From: Granulibacter bethesdensis
Lineage (GTDB): Bacteria > Pseudomonadota > Alphaproteobacteria > Acetobacterales > Acetobacteraceae
Assembly: GCF_001889525.1 (NCBI RefSeq)
Contig: NZ_CP018192.1
Location: 1,028,501-1,092,500, forward strand
Length of the DNA stretch: 64,000 nt
Direction: 5' to 3'
This document shows, piece by piece, positions 8,726 through 17,654 of this stretch. The notes beneath the pieces are model-generated. The model searched no databases, was not told where the DNA came from, and saw only the letters and a program-made list of their open reading frames with translations. The translations under genes and the position numbers were made by a program. Within the stretch, counting starts at the first letter, position 1. Every line of letters begins with the position of its first letter.

Positions 8726-10030
8726 TCAGCGTCGATCGGCCGACACGTAATCGCGCGGCCCATAGCCGGTGTAGATCTGCCGGGGACGCCCGATACGCTG
8801 GGCCGGATCCTCAATCAGTTCCTGCCACTGGCTGATCCAGCCGACGGTGCGAGCCACAGCGAACAGCACGGTGAACATGCTGGTTGGGAAGCCCATCGCC
8901 TTCAGAATGATCCCTGAATAGAAGTCGACATTCGGATACAGCTTCTTACTGATGAAATATTCATCGCTCAACGCGATCCGCTCCAGCTCGACCGCCATAT
9001 CCAGCATCGGATCGTCCTTGATGCCGAGTTCAGTCAACACCTCGTGACAGGTCTGCTGCATGATCTTCGCGCGCGGATCGTAATTCTTGTAGACGCGATG
9101 GCCGAAGCCCATCAGGCGGACATTACTGTTCTTGTCCTTCACCTTTTCGATGAAGGCCGGAATGTTGGAGACATGACCGATTTCGGCCAGCATCTTCAGC
9201 ACCGCTTCGTTGGCGCCACCATGGGCCGGACCCCACAGGCTGGCAATACCGGCGGCGATACAGGCAAACGGATTGGCGCCAGTAGAGCCAGCCAGACGCA
9301 CTGTGGAGGTCGAAGCGTTCTGCTCATGATCGGCATGCAGGATCAGGATACGGTCCATGGCCCGTTCCAGAACCTTATTTCCCTTATAATCCTCGGACGG
9401 GCGCCCGTTGATCATGTAGAGGAAGTTTTCCGCATAGCCCATGTCGTAACGCGGATACACGAAAGGATGGCCGATCGAGTATTTATAAGCCCATGCCGCA
9501 ATGGTCGGCACTTTGGCAATCAGGCGCAGGGCGCAGATATTGCGCTGTTCGGGATTCGTGATGTCCAGGCTGTCGTGATAAAACGCGCTGAGAGCACCGA
9601 CGACGCCACAGAGCATGGCCATCGGATGCGCATCGCGGCGGAAGCCCTGGAACACGCTGCGCAGTTGTTCATGCAGCATGGTGCGGCGCATGACTTCGGT
9701 GCTGAATTCCGTCAGAGCCTCAGGCTTCGGCAGTTCGCCGTTCAGCAGCAGATAGGCCACTTCGAGAAAGGTGGACTTCTCGGCCAACTGATCAATCGGG
9801 TAGCCTCGGTGCAGAAGAACGCCTTCATCACCGTCGATGAATGTGATCTTGCTTTCGCAGGCGGCCGTTCCGCCATAGCCTGGATCATAGGTGAAGACAC
9901 CCAGATCGCCCTGCATCTTCCTGATATCGAAGACAGAAGGGCCAAGCGTGCCGTCGAGCAACGGGTAGGTTGCCGACTTATCCGTGCCGTTCAGCTGGAC
10001 GGTGACGCTGCGCGTAGGGGAGCCGCTCAT
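8726..10030 (-). CDS. gltA: Citrate synthase
   Basis: Condenses oxaloacetate and acetyl-CoA to citrate, the entry step of the TCA cycle. The protein has 434 residues, the usual size of the hexameric, NADH-sensitive bacterial type. Active-site segments are visible: [15 protein letters not shown] with the catalytic histidine, [14 protein letters not shown] with the second histidine, and the C-terminal arginine-containing [13 protein letters not shown]. The N-terminal half holds the [15 protein letters not shown] motif typical of the family. It is transcribed alone, with a bidirectional terminator after it and a gap of about 170 bases before it. Confidence 0.97.
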   Translation of the reverse strand: MSGSPTRSVTVQLNGTDKSATYPLLDGTLGPSVFDIRKMQGDLGVFTYDPGYGGTAACESKITFIDGDEGVLLHRGYPIDQLAEKSTFLEVAYLLLNGELPKPEALTEFSTEVMRRTMLHEQLRSVFQGFRRDAHPMAMLCGVVGALSAFYHDSLDITNPEQRNICALRLIAKVPTIAAWAYKYSIGHPFVYPRYDMGYAENFLYMINGRPSEDYKGNKVLERAMDRILILHADHEQNASTSTVRLAGSTGANPFACIAAGIASLWGPAHGGANEAVLKMLAEIGHVSNIPAFIEKVKDKNSNVRLMGFGHRVYKNYDPRAKIMQQTCHEVLTELGIKDDPMLDMAVELERIALSDEYFISKKLYPNVDFYSGIILKAMGFPTSMFTVLFAVARTVGWISQWQELIEDPAQRIGRPRQIYTGYGPRDYVSADRR

Positions 10031-10161
10031 TCAAACACCTCATGGCAGAAGCGGCTGGAAACCGCCTGACTCAGATTCTGTGTAACGAATGGGATGAATA
10101 GTGCCATTAGAAGCAAGATCATTCCATAGGAGACGTTATTGGAGCAATCTTCGCACTTGCG

Positions 10162-10184
10162 AAAAAAAACGGCAAGCCCTGCCG
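10162..10184 (-). terminator. Intrinsic terminator after the SNase-fold gene
   Basis: On the minus strand a short stem (10170-10174 with 10180-10184) is followed directly by eight T. It lies 20 bases after the stop of the nuclease-fold gene. Confidence 0.7.
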
Positions 10185-10203
10185 GGCAATCTTCAGCGAA
10201 AGT

Positions 10204-10881
10204 TTAAAACTGCGGCCTATACGTGCGCCACAATCCGCGATGGGCTGCCCGTGCCTGCTCCTCATCAGAGGTCAGGCCCAATGTTTTCAGGGGGGCAGAG
10301 AGCGTTTCTGCACGTGCTTCCGCATGTGTTTCTGCTCTGGCCCATCCGGCCTGAACCACAGCACGATTAATGACGGTCCCCTGATTTGTTCTCCGGCCTT
10401 CTGTCTGGGTTTCACAGATGGCCAGAGAATGGTGGTTGGTATCGTGCCCTAATATTTCACATTCGACTGGACGATTCTTGATGATTTCCGCCAGGGCCTC
10501 GGCAGAGGCTGCACCGCAGTCGAAACGGCTTCCATCAGGCGTTCTGCATTGCTGCCCGCGATTGGGAGCGGAAACCCCTGCCAGCCGTATAACTGTATCG
10601 GCAACCCGCAATGTCTCTCCATCGACGACGGCTACCTGTGCGGGCGAAGCGGTCAAAGATATATCACGCTGGGTTTCTGTCCCCATTCTGCTGCCTCTGA
10701 TCTGGTCGAGCACATTCTGAAGCGAGAGAAGGGAAACCGACGGGAGGGATGGCGTAAATACCGCAATACACCCGATCCCGCCCAGTGACAGCATGCTGCC
10801 GAGCATAACCCATCGCCGCCACGGTCGGCGTTTATGGGCAATTGAGGAGGTGAAAATGCGTCGTTTGTGTTTCAGGTACAT
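10204..10881 (-). CDS. Membrane-anchored staphylococcal nuclease-fold protein, probably inactive
   Basis: The protein has 225 residues. A membrane segment at about 23-44 is followed by an OB-fold of the staphylococcal nuclease family (about 79-222), recognised by VVDGETLRV, VIRLAGVSAP, VVQAGWARA and the final HRGLW. The metal-side Asp87 and Arg99 match Asp21 and Arg35 of the nuclease. The position of the general base Glu43 holds Asn107, and the position of the second arginine (Arg87) holds His or Ser around 151-152. This suggests binding rather than cutting. Three or four cysteines in the insert (112, 122, 141, 156) may form disulfides, which fits an extracytoplasmic site. Confidence 0.75.
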   Translation of the reverse strand: MYLKHKRRIFTSSIAHKRRPWRRWVMLGSMLSLGGIGCIAVFTPSLPSVSLLSLQNVLDQIRGSRMGTETQRDISLTASPAQVAVVDGETLRVADTVIRLAGVSAPNRGQQCRTPDGSRFDCGAASAEALAEIIKNRPVECEILGHDTNHHSLAICETQTEGRRTNQGTVINRAVVQAGWARAETHAEARAETLSAPLKTLGLTSDEEQARAAHRGLWRTYRPQF

Positions 10882-11021
10882 CGGTCGGACCTACGATATC
10901 CGAATGCGCAGAGAGGTGCCGCATGATAGGGAATGGCCATTCTCCCGAAAGGGCGGCGTATTAACGCCTATCCTGGTGCCGTTGCCAAGTTCAAGGTCTG
11001 GTTGACGCGGAATGAAGTCAG

Positions 11022-12653
11022 TCAGTTCCAGAACGGCTTTGCAGCATGGAAATGTTTCCAGGCGGCGATAATCTTCTGTCTGGCGCTGGCCCCATGGGCG
11101 GCGGAGAAGCCCAGCACGATGCCGCGGGCCTGCGCGCCCTGCACGCCGTCCTTCCCGTCAATTTCCTGCATCAGCCCTGCCGCCACGGCTCCGTCATTGA
11201 GGATGCCGAGTTCTTCCTGAAGTTCTGACAGCCGGCGGATCATCCTGCGTCCCTGTTTCTGGGGGAAGCAGGCAGCAAAGAATTCGCAAGCATAGCGCAA
11301 ACGTTTTGCATGCAGGCGTAATTCATGCAGGGCTGCGGCAGGCAGCTCAGCGATCGGGGCGTTGGCGGGCAGTTTTTTCAGGCGTTTTTTCAGTACCCCT
11401 GCGGCGAAGATTTCGATTGGCTGGTTCAGGCATTCTTCACAATGATGCTGCACTTCGTCATGGAGCGTATGAAGTGCCTGTCGCCATGGCCGCACCTGGC
11501 ATAGCAGGGCGAGGGATAGCCCCAGCCTGTCGAAACCGGGGGTTTGCAGACTGGCCAGCAAGGTGTGGTAATGCTGTTCTCTCTGTTTGGAGGCCCGCTC
11601 CATCAGGCGTTTCAGCGCGGCATGATCAGGGAAGGTGTCCAACAGGGTCTGGCCAGTCTGGCTGATAAATACATCCCAGTCGCGTGCTGGCCCCAGCAGA
11701 GTACCGATTGTTTTCAGATGCGCCTTGACGTTATCCAGCTCTGGACAGGCCAGTACGGCGGAGAAAATCGATATGGCTGAACGCAGGCGGCGCAGCGTCA
11801 CACGGATCTGGTGCACAGGCTCCAGCGCGGCTTTGTCGATTTCGCCTGGTTTCAGCAGGCGGATACGTGGCGCCCAGTAAAGCAATGCCAACGTCAGATG
11901 CCCGATAATATGCCGTGCGGCATCTTCGGTGCTGATGCCGGGATCAATCTCCGGTGCGCCAAGGCCGGCGGCGGGGCGGGCCGGCAGTCCACGCCCGTGG
12001 GAAACGGCTAGCATGGAAAGCGGTGTTTCCGGAATCCGAAGCCGGGCTTCCTCATTCTCCTGAAGCTCGGATGCCAATGCAGCGATGGCCCTTGCATCGC
12101 CCTGGATATGGATGCGGCCAAACGGAAGCGTGTCGGTCAGATTACGGATTGTGCCATCTTCAATGAAGACGGTCAGTTCTTCACTGTCCATCCGTGTCTG
12201 ATCGCTCAGTACGATACTTCGCTGGCGTCCTTCCACGGAGGCGATCGGCATGACACCGCCCTCGATACCGTACGACGCAAGCAAGGTTTCGATCGGGGCG
12301 ATCAGAGTCTGCTCATCCAGTTGCGAACCGGGCAGAGAAGGGGGGGTGGCAAGACTTTCCACGCGCCACATTCCCCCATCGACAACCAGAGCCCGATGAT
12401 CGGCAAAAAAGGCCGCATCCGGTGTGTCGTGATAAATCCGCCGGAAGGAACGCGTTTTCATCCGGCCTTTGCGCTGGCGTGACAGCGGGGTAAGGCGTGG
12501 CAGTCGTTCTGCCAGGGCCGGATCAAAGGCCATTGTTATCGTCACCGGGGCATGGCCTGGTTCTATTTCCGGCGCAAGGTCCAGCGTTTCAGCAGCAGCT
12601 GTCTCAGCCACGGTATTGATCACGACTGGAGGCAATGCAGATGTGTCAGTCAT
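11022..12653 (-). CDS. CYTH-like and CHAD two-domain protein
   Basis: The protein has 543 residues. Residues about 36-215 look like a CYTH (triphosphate tunnel) domain, and about 240-540 are a helical CHAD domain with its conserved histidine/arginine segments HQIRVTLRRLRS (281-292) and LHAKRLRYACEF. CHAD domains bind polyphosphate, and CYTH domains usually hydrolyse triphosphate compounds. Here the opening strand that normally carries ExExK reads TITMAF, so the metal-binding glutamates are missing. The first 35 residues are a low-complexity lead. Its start overlaps the stop of the SixA-like gene by eight bases, so the two are translated as a pair. Confidence 0.85.
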   Translation of the reverse strand: MTDTSALPPVVINTVAETAAAETLDLAPEIEPGHAPVTITMAFDPALAERLPRLTPLSRQRKGRMKTRSFRRIYHDTPDAAFFADHRALVVDGGMWRVESLATPPSLPGSQLDEQTLIAPIETLLASYGIEGGVMPIASVEGRQRSIVLSDQTRMDSEELTVFIEDGTIRNLTDTLPFGRIHIQGDARAIAALASELQENEEARLRIPETPLSMLAVSHGRGLPARPAAGLGAPEIDPGISTEDAARHIIGHLTLALLYWAPRIRLLKPGEIDKAALEPVHQIRVTLRRLRSAISIFSAVLACPELDNVKAHLKTIGTLLGPARDWDVFISQTGQTLLDTFPDHAALKRLMERASKQREQHYHTLLASLQTPGFDRLGLSLALLCQVRPWRQALHTLHDEVQHHCEECLNQPIEIFAAGVLKKRLKKLPANAPIAELPAAALHELRLHAKRLRYACEFFAACFPQKQGRRMIRRLSELQEELGILNDGAVAAGLMQEIDGKDGVQGAQARGIVLGFSAAHGASARQKIIAAWKHFHAAKPFWN

Positions 12654-13179
12654 GTTGGCCCATATCAGGCAGTTCAGAGGGGGTAAGGAAGCGTGTCAGC
12701 CGCGCCGTACCGGGCAACAGTCCCCACCAGGGCTGGTCCAGTGCGAATTGTGCCAGCGCGCATGTCGGATAGCCCTCGTTCAGATGCACGCGTGCAGTGC
12801 GCTCGTCCCGTGCCGGATTTCCAAGCGTCAGCGCCAGATCATGCATGCCGGGATTATGGCCGATCAACATGACGCAGCCGATCGTTTCCGGCACGCTGTT
12901 CAGAACCTGGATCATCTGCTCGGATGAGGCGAGATAGAGCGCATCCATCCGTTCTATACGGGGAGTATGCGACCATGGCTCCAGCGCCTCCAGAGTCTGT
13001 ATGGTGCGACGGGCGGAGGAAACCAGAATGAGATCCGGCCGCAGATCAAGCGCGTTGATAGCTTTGTGCATGGCTGCAGCGGCACGCTGACCGCGATCAT
13101 TCAGGGGACGGGCATGGTCCGGAAGTTTGGGGTCGTCCCATGCCGATTTGGCGTGACGGAGGAGGAGGAGCTGGCGCAT
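12646..13179 (-). CDS. SixA-like phosphohistidine phosphatase
   Basis: Histidine phosphatase superfamily member of 177 residues. The catalytic RHA motif is Arg8-His9 (LLLLRHAKSAW), with a second histidine in LIGHNPGMHDLAL. This layout fits the small SixA group, which removes phosphate from phosphohistidine on phosphotransfer proteins, although related enzymes hydrolyse other phosphates. It is the upstream member of a two-gene unit with the CYTH/CHAD protein, overlapping it by eight bases, which hints at a shared polyphosphate or phosphohistidine role. Confidence 0.87.
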   Translation of the reverse strand: MRQLLLLRHAKSAWDDPKLPDHARPLNDRGQRAAAAMHKAINALDLRPDLILVSSARRTIQTLEALEPWSHTPRIERMDALYLASSEQMIQVLNSVPETIGCVMLIGHNPGMHDLALTLGNPARDERTARVHLNEGYPTCALAQFALDQPWWGLLPGTARLTRFLTPSELPDMGQHD

Positions 13180-13267
13180 CGGCTTGCGGATTGATCCCGT
13201 TTCGTCGCAGCGCCATCTGGCGCAGGTTGGATATGGCCTTCATGGCGGAGCATGGCCTGTTCCGCCG

Positions 13268-13302
13268 TATGGTAAAAAGGAATTTTTGCTCTTTTTACCA
13301 TA
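13268..13302. repeat. 12-bp AT-rich perfect inverted repeat
   Basis: Bases 13268-13279 are the exact reverse complement of 13291-13302, with an 11-base loop that is also AT-rich. It lies in the gap between the SixA-like start and the metallophosphoesterase stop, both on minus. It could be a terminator for the phosphoesterase, as it supplies T-runs, or an operator before sixA. Confidence 0.6.
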
Positions 13303-13334
13303 AAATACACTCCTGGAAACGACCGGAGAAACAA

Positions 13335-14087
13335 TCAGGAGTCGAGGTCTATCCAGGACAGATGGCCGCCTTTCCCGGCCCCCGTATCCAGAAAAATCGC
13401 TGTTCCACCACGTTGCCCATACATCGTCAGAGGCCGGCCATCCGGGCTGCGATTGTCATGCCCGCAGTAAACGATGAGATTTTTCGGAATACGGTCAACC
13501 CAGCGCAGACTGCGCTCCGGATAACCATCAGGCTGAAGCTGACCGGTTGGTTCCCCATACAGCGCACGGGCCAGCACGCCATGTACGCGTCCATCCTGAA
13601 TGGGAACCGGGAAAGGAGGGGCGGTATGCAGCATGTCGGTATGAAAACCGCCATGCAGAAAGATGCGGTTCCCGCTTACAATCCAGGCTGGCGCATGGGC
13701 AATCGCATGAATGATCTGCGGGATATGGAGGGTATCGATCTGTGCACAGGTTTCTTCAAGCGTCGGATCAGGCCGGACGGATCGTCCGGCCAGCCGCCTT
13801 GCCAGCCTCAGATCGTGGTTACCGAGCAGGAACAGGCCGCGCCCCCGATGAAGCAGGTCGAGCATGATCCGCAGAACTTCGCCGTTTTCAGGTCCGCCAT
13901 CCGTCAGGTCACCCAACTGGATAATGAAGCGGTCCGTGGTGACGGCATGGGTAAACGCGCGTGCATCGCCATGCACATCGCCGATGACGCGGATCGGAAC
14001 GCCGGCTGGGGGATGCCGCGGAAAAGCACTGACGGAGTCCAGGGCTGGTGTGTCCGTCACGGTAATAAATTTCTCTCCCATACCCAT
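13335..14087 (-). CDS. Calcineurin-type metallophosphoesterase (Ser/Thr phosphatase-like)
   Basis: A 250-residue phosphoesterase with the full metal-binding motif set in order: GDVHGDA (about residue 38), GDLTDGG, GNHDLRLAR and, further on, LHGGFH and YCGHDNR. This arrangement resembles PrpE/ApaH-like bacterial protein phosphatases or diadenosine-tetraphosphate hydrolases; the substrate cannot be decided. It is predicted to be cytoplasmic. It lies between the PdeM gene and the SixA/CHAD pair, all on the same strand, but gaps of 100-155 bases argue for separate transcripts. Confidence 0.85.
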   Translation of the reverse strand: MGMGEKFITVTDTPALDSVSAFPRHPPAGVPIRVIGDVHGDARAFTHAVTTDRFIIQLGDLTDGGPENGEVLRIMLDLLHRGRGLFLLGNHDLRLARRLAGRSVRPDPTLEETCAQIDTLHIPQIIHAIAHAPAWIVSGNRIFLHGGFHTDMLHTAPPFPVPIQDGRVHGVLARALYGEPTGQLQPDGYPERSLRWVDRIPKNLIVYCGHDNRSPDGRPLTMYGQRGGTAIFLDTGAGKGGHLSWIDLDS

Positions 14088-14189
14088 CCTGCATCGTCGC
14101 CAGCGATCTGACAGTATGACGATCCATTAACAGAAACACCATCCCGGCCAGCGGTTGTGCAGCCATTTCGTATCGATCGCGCGTTGATC

Positions 14190-14924
14190 TCAGCTGTTTC
14201 GCATGGGACGGCTGTTTGCAGACTGCGTGGGGGCGGAAGGCATTGAAAAACTGAACAACCGCCCATGGCCGCGCAGAAAAATCCGTCCCCCTTGTGGAAA
14301 CAGCTGCGCGATCACCGGGGAGGATATGTCCAACCCGCCAGTATAGGTGCCGAAAGCAGGTAACATCAGTCTCTCCGCCGACAACACGAAACAGGGACGG
14401 GTCAGCCATGTACCTCTCACCGGCACGCTCGCTTTCGGGTGGTGATGGCCGCAGAATTCCAGGGTTCCGTCCGGCACTGGTGCGGCTTCGTGCCTGAAAA
14501 TGAACCGTTTCAGGCCATGCTCGGTATGAAAGGTGCCACTTAGTCCCTTGCTGGCCACCGGATCATGATTACCCAGCACCCAACGGAAGGTCGTGGATCG
14601 GCTGATCAAATGCAGGCGCGCTGCATCCTGCGGCTGCATGCGTTCCAGACTGTAGCGGTCGTGAAAACTGTCCCCCAGCGCAATGACCTGCGCCGGCCGA
14701 TAATGCAGAATCAGGTTTTCGAGCGCATCCAGTGTGGCAGCACTGTCCCATGGCGGCAGCAGCGATCCACGGATGGCGGCAGCAGAGCCTTTTTCAAGAT
14801 GCAGATCGGCCACCATGAGTATCCGCTCGGCAGGCCACCATACCGCGCCTGACGGATCCAGCAGCAATGTTTCCCCACCGGCGGAGATGGAAGCGGGGAT
14901 GGAGCGGGCTGGAGGAGACTGCAT
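14190..14924 (-). CDS. pdeM: Ligase-associated DNA damage response endonuclease PdeM
   Basis: Calcineurin-fold phosphoesterase of 244 residues that belongs to the ligase-associated DNA repair set. Metal motifs are VADLHLEKGSAA, ALGDSFHDR, LGNHDPVAS and CGHHHPKA. Known family members are thought to act as DNA endonucleases or phosphodiesterases together with the Lhr-type helicase, the exonuclease and the ligase. It starts two bases after the helicase stop, so the two are one transcription unit. The C-terminal tail is basic and serine-rich. Confidence 0.9.
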   Translation of the reverse strand: MQSPPARSIPASISAGGETLLLDPSGAVWWPAERILMVADLHLEKGSAAAIRGSLLPPWDSAATLDALENLILHYRPAQVIALGDSFHDRYSLERMQPQDAARLHLISRSTTFRWVLGNHDPVASKGLSGTFHTEHGLKRFIFRHEAAPVPDGTLEFCGHHHPKASVPVRGTWLTRPCFVLSAERLMLPAFGTYTGGLDISSPVIAQLFPQGGRIFLRGHGRLFSFSMPSAPTQSANSRPMRNS

Positions 14925-14926
14925 GG

Positions 14927-17494
14927 TCAGCGACGGGACCGAATATCCGGAGGAGGGACGGCAAACAGATCATCCTGCATGATTTGTCCATCAGACAATG
15001 ACCTGCTGGAATATCGGGGAGGAGAAATCCTTCTGTTGAGGGCCGTCTCATCGTCCATCATGGCTTCCTCGACCAGCGCTTCAGCCTCCGCCAGCAGCAT
15101 TTCCTCCGAGCCGGCGGAGAGAACGCTTTCGCGACCGATTTCCAGCAGAACCGGCACCGCAAGCGGAGAAACGCGGGACAGCGCCATATGCCGGATGTGG
15201 CCCCGTGCCCGGCGCAGCAGCAGTCCCAGACGGCCAATATCGGTCAGTCCCGATGCGGCATCGGCCCGGGTTGCCCGCAGCAGGATATGATCAGGCTGGT
15301 GGCGGCGCAGCACATCATAGATCAGATCTGTATTGATGGTGACCTGACGTCGGCTGCGCTTCAGCCCCGGCTGTTGTCGTTCGATCAGCCCGGACACCAC
15401 GGCGACATGACGGAAAATACGCCGGAGCATGGAGCTTTCCGCCATCCATGCTTCCAGATCATCCCCCAGTATGTCTTCCTCGAACAGCCGGTCGAGACCG
15501 GTGGGCTGCCGTGCGCTCCATGTCGCCATCACGTAATCGGTGGCGACGAAGCCGAGCGGGATCATACCGAGCCGCTCCATCCGCTTCGTCACCAGCATGC
15601 CGAGCGTCTGGTGGGCGTTTCGTCCTTCGAAGCAGTACGCCACCATGTACCATCGATCACCCCGCGGAAATGTCTCGATCAGCAGGTCGTCACGGCCGGG
15701 CAGGCGGGAGCGGATGCCTTGCATCTCCAGCCATTCCCTGACCGGATCAGGCAGGTGTTGCCATCCCTGTCGATCCTGCAACATTCCGCGGACCCGATTG
15801 GCGAGGCTGGTCGTCAGCGGCAATCTCGCCCCGGCATAGGCCGGGACCATCGGATCGCCATCGCCACCTTCCTCGGCCTCCAGCACGGTGTCATGCAGCT
15901 GAACGAAGCGCAGCAGCCGACCACCGAACATGAATGTATCACCGGGACGAAGCTGGCTGGCGAAATACTCCTCGACCTCGCCGAGTGTGGTACCGCGCCC
16001 TTCCGCACGTTTGCCCCGGTTTCCGCGCAGGCGCACCTTGATCATCGGTGATTGCACGATGGTGCCGATATTCATCCGCCATTGCCGTGCCACACGGTCG
16101 GAGCGCACATGCAGAAGGCCTTCGCTGTCCCGAAACAGCCTGTGCCACTGTTCATAATGGGACAGCGTGTACCCACCATTTTCAACGAATCCGAGCGTAT
16201 CGTCGAAATCCTTGCGGTCGAGCATGCGATAGGGCGCGGCCTGCCGTACTTCCTCGAACATCGTATCCGGGTGAAACGGGGCGGAACATGCCATCCCGAG
16301 CAGATGCTGTGCCAGCACATCCAGCCCGCCGGGGCCGGGCGGGTCTCCATCCAGTTCCCGTGCGGAGACCCCCATGATGGCGGCCTCGCATTCCAGTACC
16401 TCGAACCTGTTGGCAGGCACCAGAATGGCATTGCTGGCTTCATCCATGCGGTGGCTGGCGCGTCCGACCCGCTGCAACAGGCGGGAGACGCCTTTGGGGG
16501 CGCCTACCTGAAGAACCTGATCCACTCCGCCCCAGTCGATGCCGAGATCGAGCGAGGATGTCGCCACCACGGCCCGCAACAGACCGGAGGCCATGGCCTG
16601 TTCGACGCGTTCGCGCTGTTCCAGCTCCAGACTGCCATGATGCAGGGCAATGGGGAGCGTTTCCTCATTCAGCCGCCACAATGCCTGAAACAGAAGCTCG
16701 GCCTGTGCGCGGGTGTTGACGAACACGATCGTCATGGCGGCCGCTTTGATCCGCTCCAGAATAGCGGGGGCTGCTGCCAGCCCCATATGCCCGGACCATG
16801 GCAGCCGGCCGGATGGCAACATCATCTCCAGCCGGGGGGGAGCACCACCCGCTTCCTCGATGACGATTGCATCGCCGCCGATATAATCGCGCAGTGCCTG
16901 AGGATGAGCGGCAGTAGCGGACAGACCTGACACGCGCAGGTCTGGAACCAGACGGCGCAGCCGGGCCAGGCAGAGGGCCAGCTGATCGCCTCTTTTAGTG
17001 CCGGCCAGCGCATGTACTTCGTCGATGATCACTGTTTGCAGGCCATGGAAAAACGTGGGGGCGTCTTCCAGCGACAGCAGCAGGCTCAGGCTTTCCGGTG
17101 TTGTCAGGAGGATATGCGGCGGGCTCTCCCGCTGGCGGGCGCGGCGGCCCGACGGGGTGTCGCCGGTGCGCGTCTCGATCCGGATTGGCAGACCCATTTC
17201 CTGGACCGGAGAGGTCAGATTACGGGCGATATCGGTCGCCAGAGCCTTGAGCGGGCTGACATAAAGGGTGTGCAGCCCCTCTGGATGTCCCTTTGGCAGG
17301 TCGGCCTGTCTGGCCAGAGTGATCAGGCTGGGCAGAAAACCGGCCAGCGTTTTTCCGCCACCGGTCGGGGCAATCAGCAGGGCGCTGCGATCGGCTTCGG
17401 CTGCATCCAGCATGGCGGCCTGATGCCGCCGCAACGTCCAGCCGCGCCGTTCGAACCAGGCGGCAAAACGAGGGGGGAGCATGGTCTGAAGCAT
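14927..17494 (-). CDS. Ligase-associated DNA damage response DEXH-box helicase (Lhr-type)
   Basis: A superfamily 2 helicase of 855 residues, of the shorter Lhr form found with a dedicated DNA ligase. Motif I is APTGGGKT (Lys48), motif II is IIDEVHAL, motif III is SATAAHP and motif VI is QRVGRASHR. The C-terminal half carries the Lhr-specific winged-helix and beta-barrel parts. Lhr-type enzymes move 3' to 5' on DNA and unwind DNA:RNA and DNA duplexes. Together with PdeM it is divergent from the exonuclease-ligase pair, so both halves of the system are controlled from the same 160-base region. Confidence 0.94.
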   Translation of the reverse strand: MLQTMLPPRFAAWFERRGWTLRRHQAAMLDAAEADRSALLIAPTGGGKTLAGFLPSLITLARQADLPKGHPEGLHTLYVSPLKALATDIARNLTSPVQEMGLPIRIETRTGDTPSGRRARQRESPPHILLTTPESLSLLLSLEDAPTFFHGLQTVIIDEVHALAGTKRGDQLALCLARLRRLVPDLRVSGLSATAAHPQALRDYIGGDAIVIEEAGGAPPRLEMMLPSGRLPWSGHMGLAAAPAILERIKAAAMTIVFVNTRAQAELLFQALWRLNEETLPIALHHGSLELEQRERVEQAMASGLLRAVVATSSLDLGIDWGGVDQVLQVGAPKGVSRLLQRVGRASHRMDEASNAILVPANRFEVLECEAAIMGVSARELDGDPPGPGGLDVLAQHLLGMACSAPFHPDTMFEEVRQAAPYRMLDRKDFDDTLGFVENGGYTLSHYEQWHRLFRDSEGLLHVRSDRVARQWRMNIGTIVQSPMIKVRLRGNRGKRAEGRGTTLGEVEEYFASQLRPGDTFMFGGRLLRFVQLHDTVLEAEEGGDGDPMVPAYAGARLPLTTSLANRVRGMLQDRQGWQHLPDPVREWLEMQGIRSRLPGRDDLLIETFPRGDRWYMVAYCFEGRNAHQTLGMLVTKRMERLGMIPLGFVATDYVMATWSARQPTGLDRLFEEDILGDDLEAWMAESSMLRRIFRHVAVVSGLIERQQPGLKRSRRQVTINTDLIYDVLRRHQPDHILLRATRADAASGLTDIGRLGLLLRRARGHIRHMALSRVSPLAVPVLLEIGRESVLSAGSEEMLLAEAEALVEEAMMDDETALNRRISPPRYSSRSLSDGQIMQDDLFAVPPPDIRSRR

Positions 17495-17654
17495 GGCGGA
17501 AAGAATGGGGCTCTTATGGTCGCAGGATAAGGGGTTAAAATAGAACGCCTTACAGGCACTGAACTTTCCCGGTCATTCTGCGTCATATGGCCCTGCCTTC
17601 AGTCTTGCCGGACGTCACGCACAGCCAGGACCGGTCCATGTTCCTGATCTTCTC

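Noticed and set aside
9044-10069. Long open frame opposite gltA (plus strand)
   Set aside because: It mirrors the codon pattern of gltA in the other strand, has a His/Gln/Arg-rich composition and no recognisable domain or ribosome site. It is a shadow of a high-GC gene.
17495-17654. Possible LexA box in the shared gap of the repair genes
   Set aside because: The alphaproteobacterial box GTTC-N7-GTTC is not found. Two GAAC copies are 14 bases apart, and GTTC near 17640 has only a poor second half. SOS control is not supported.
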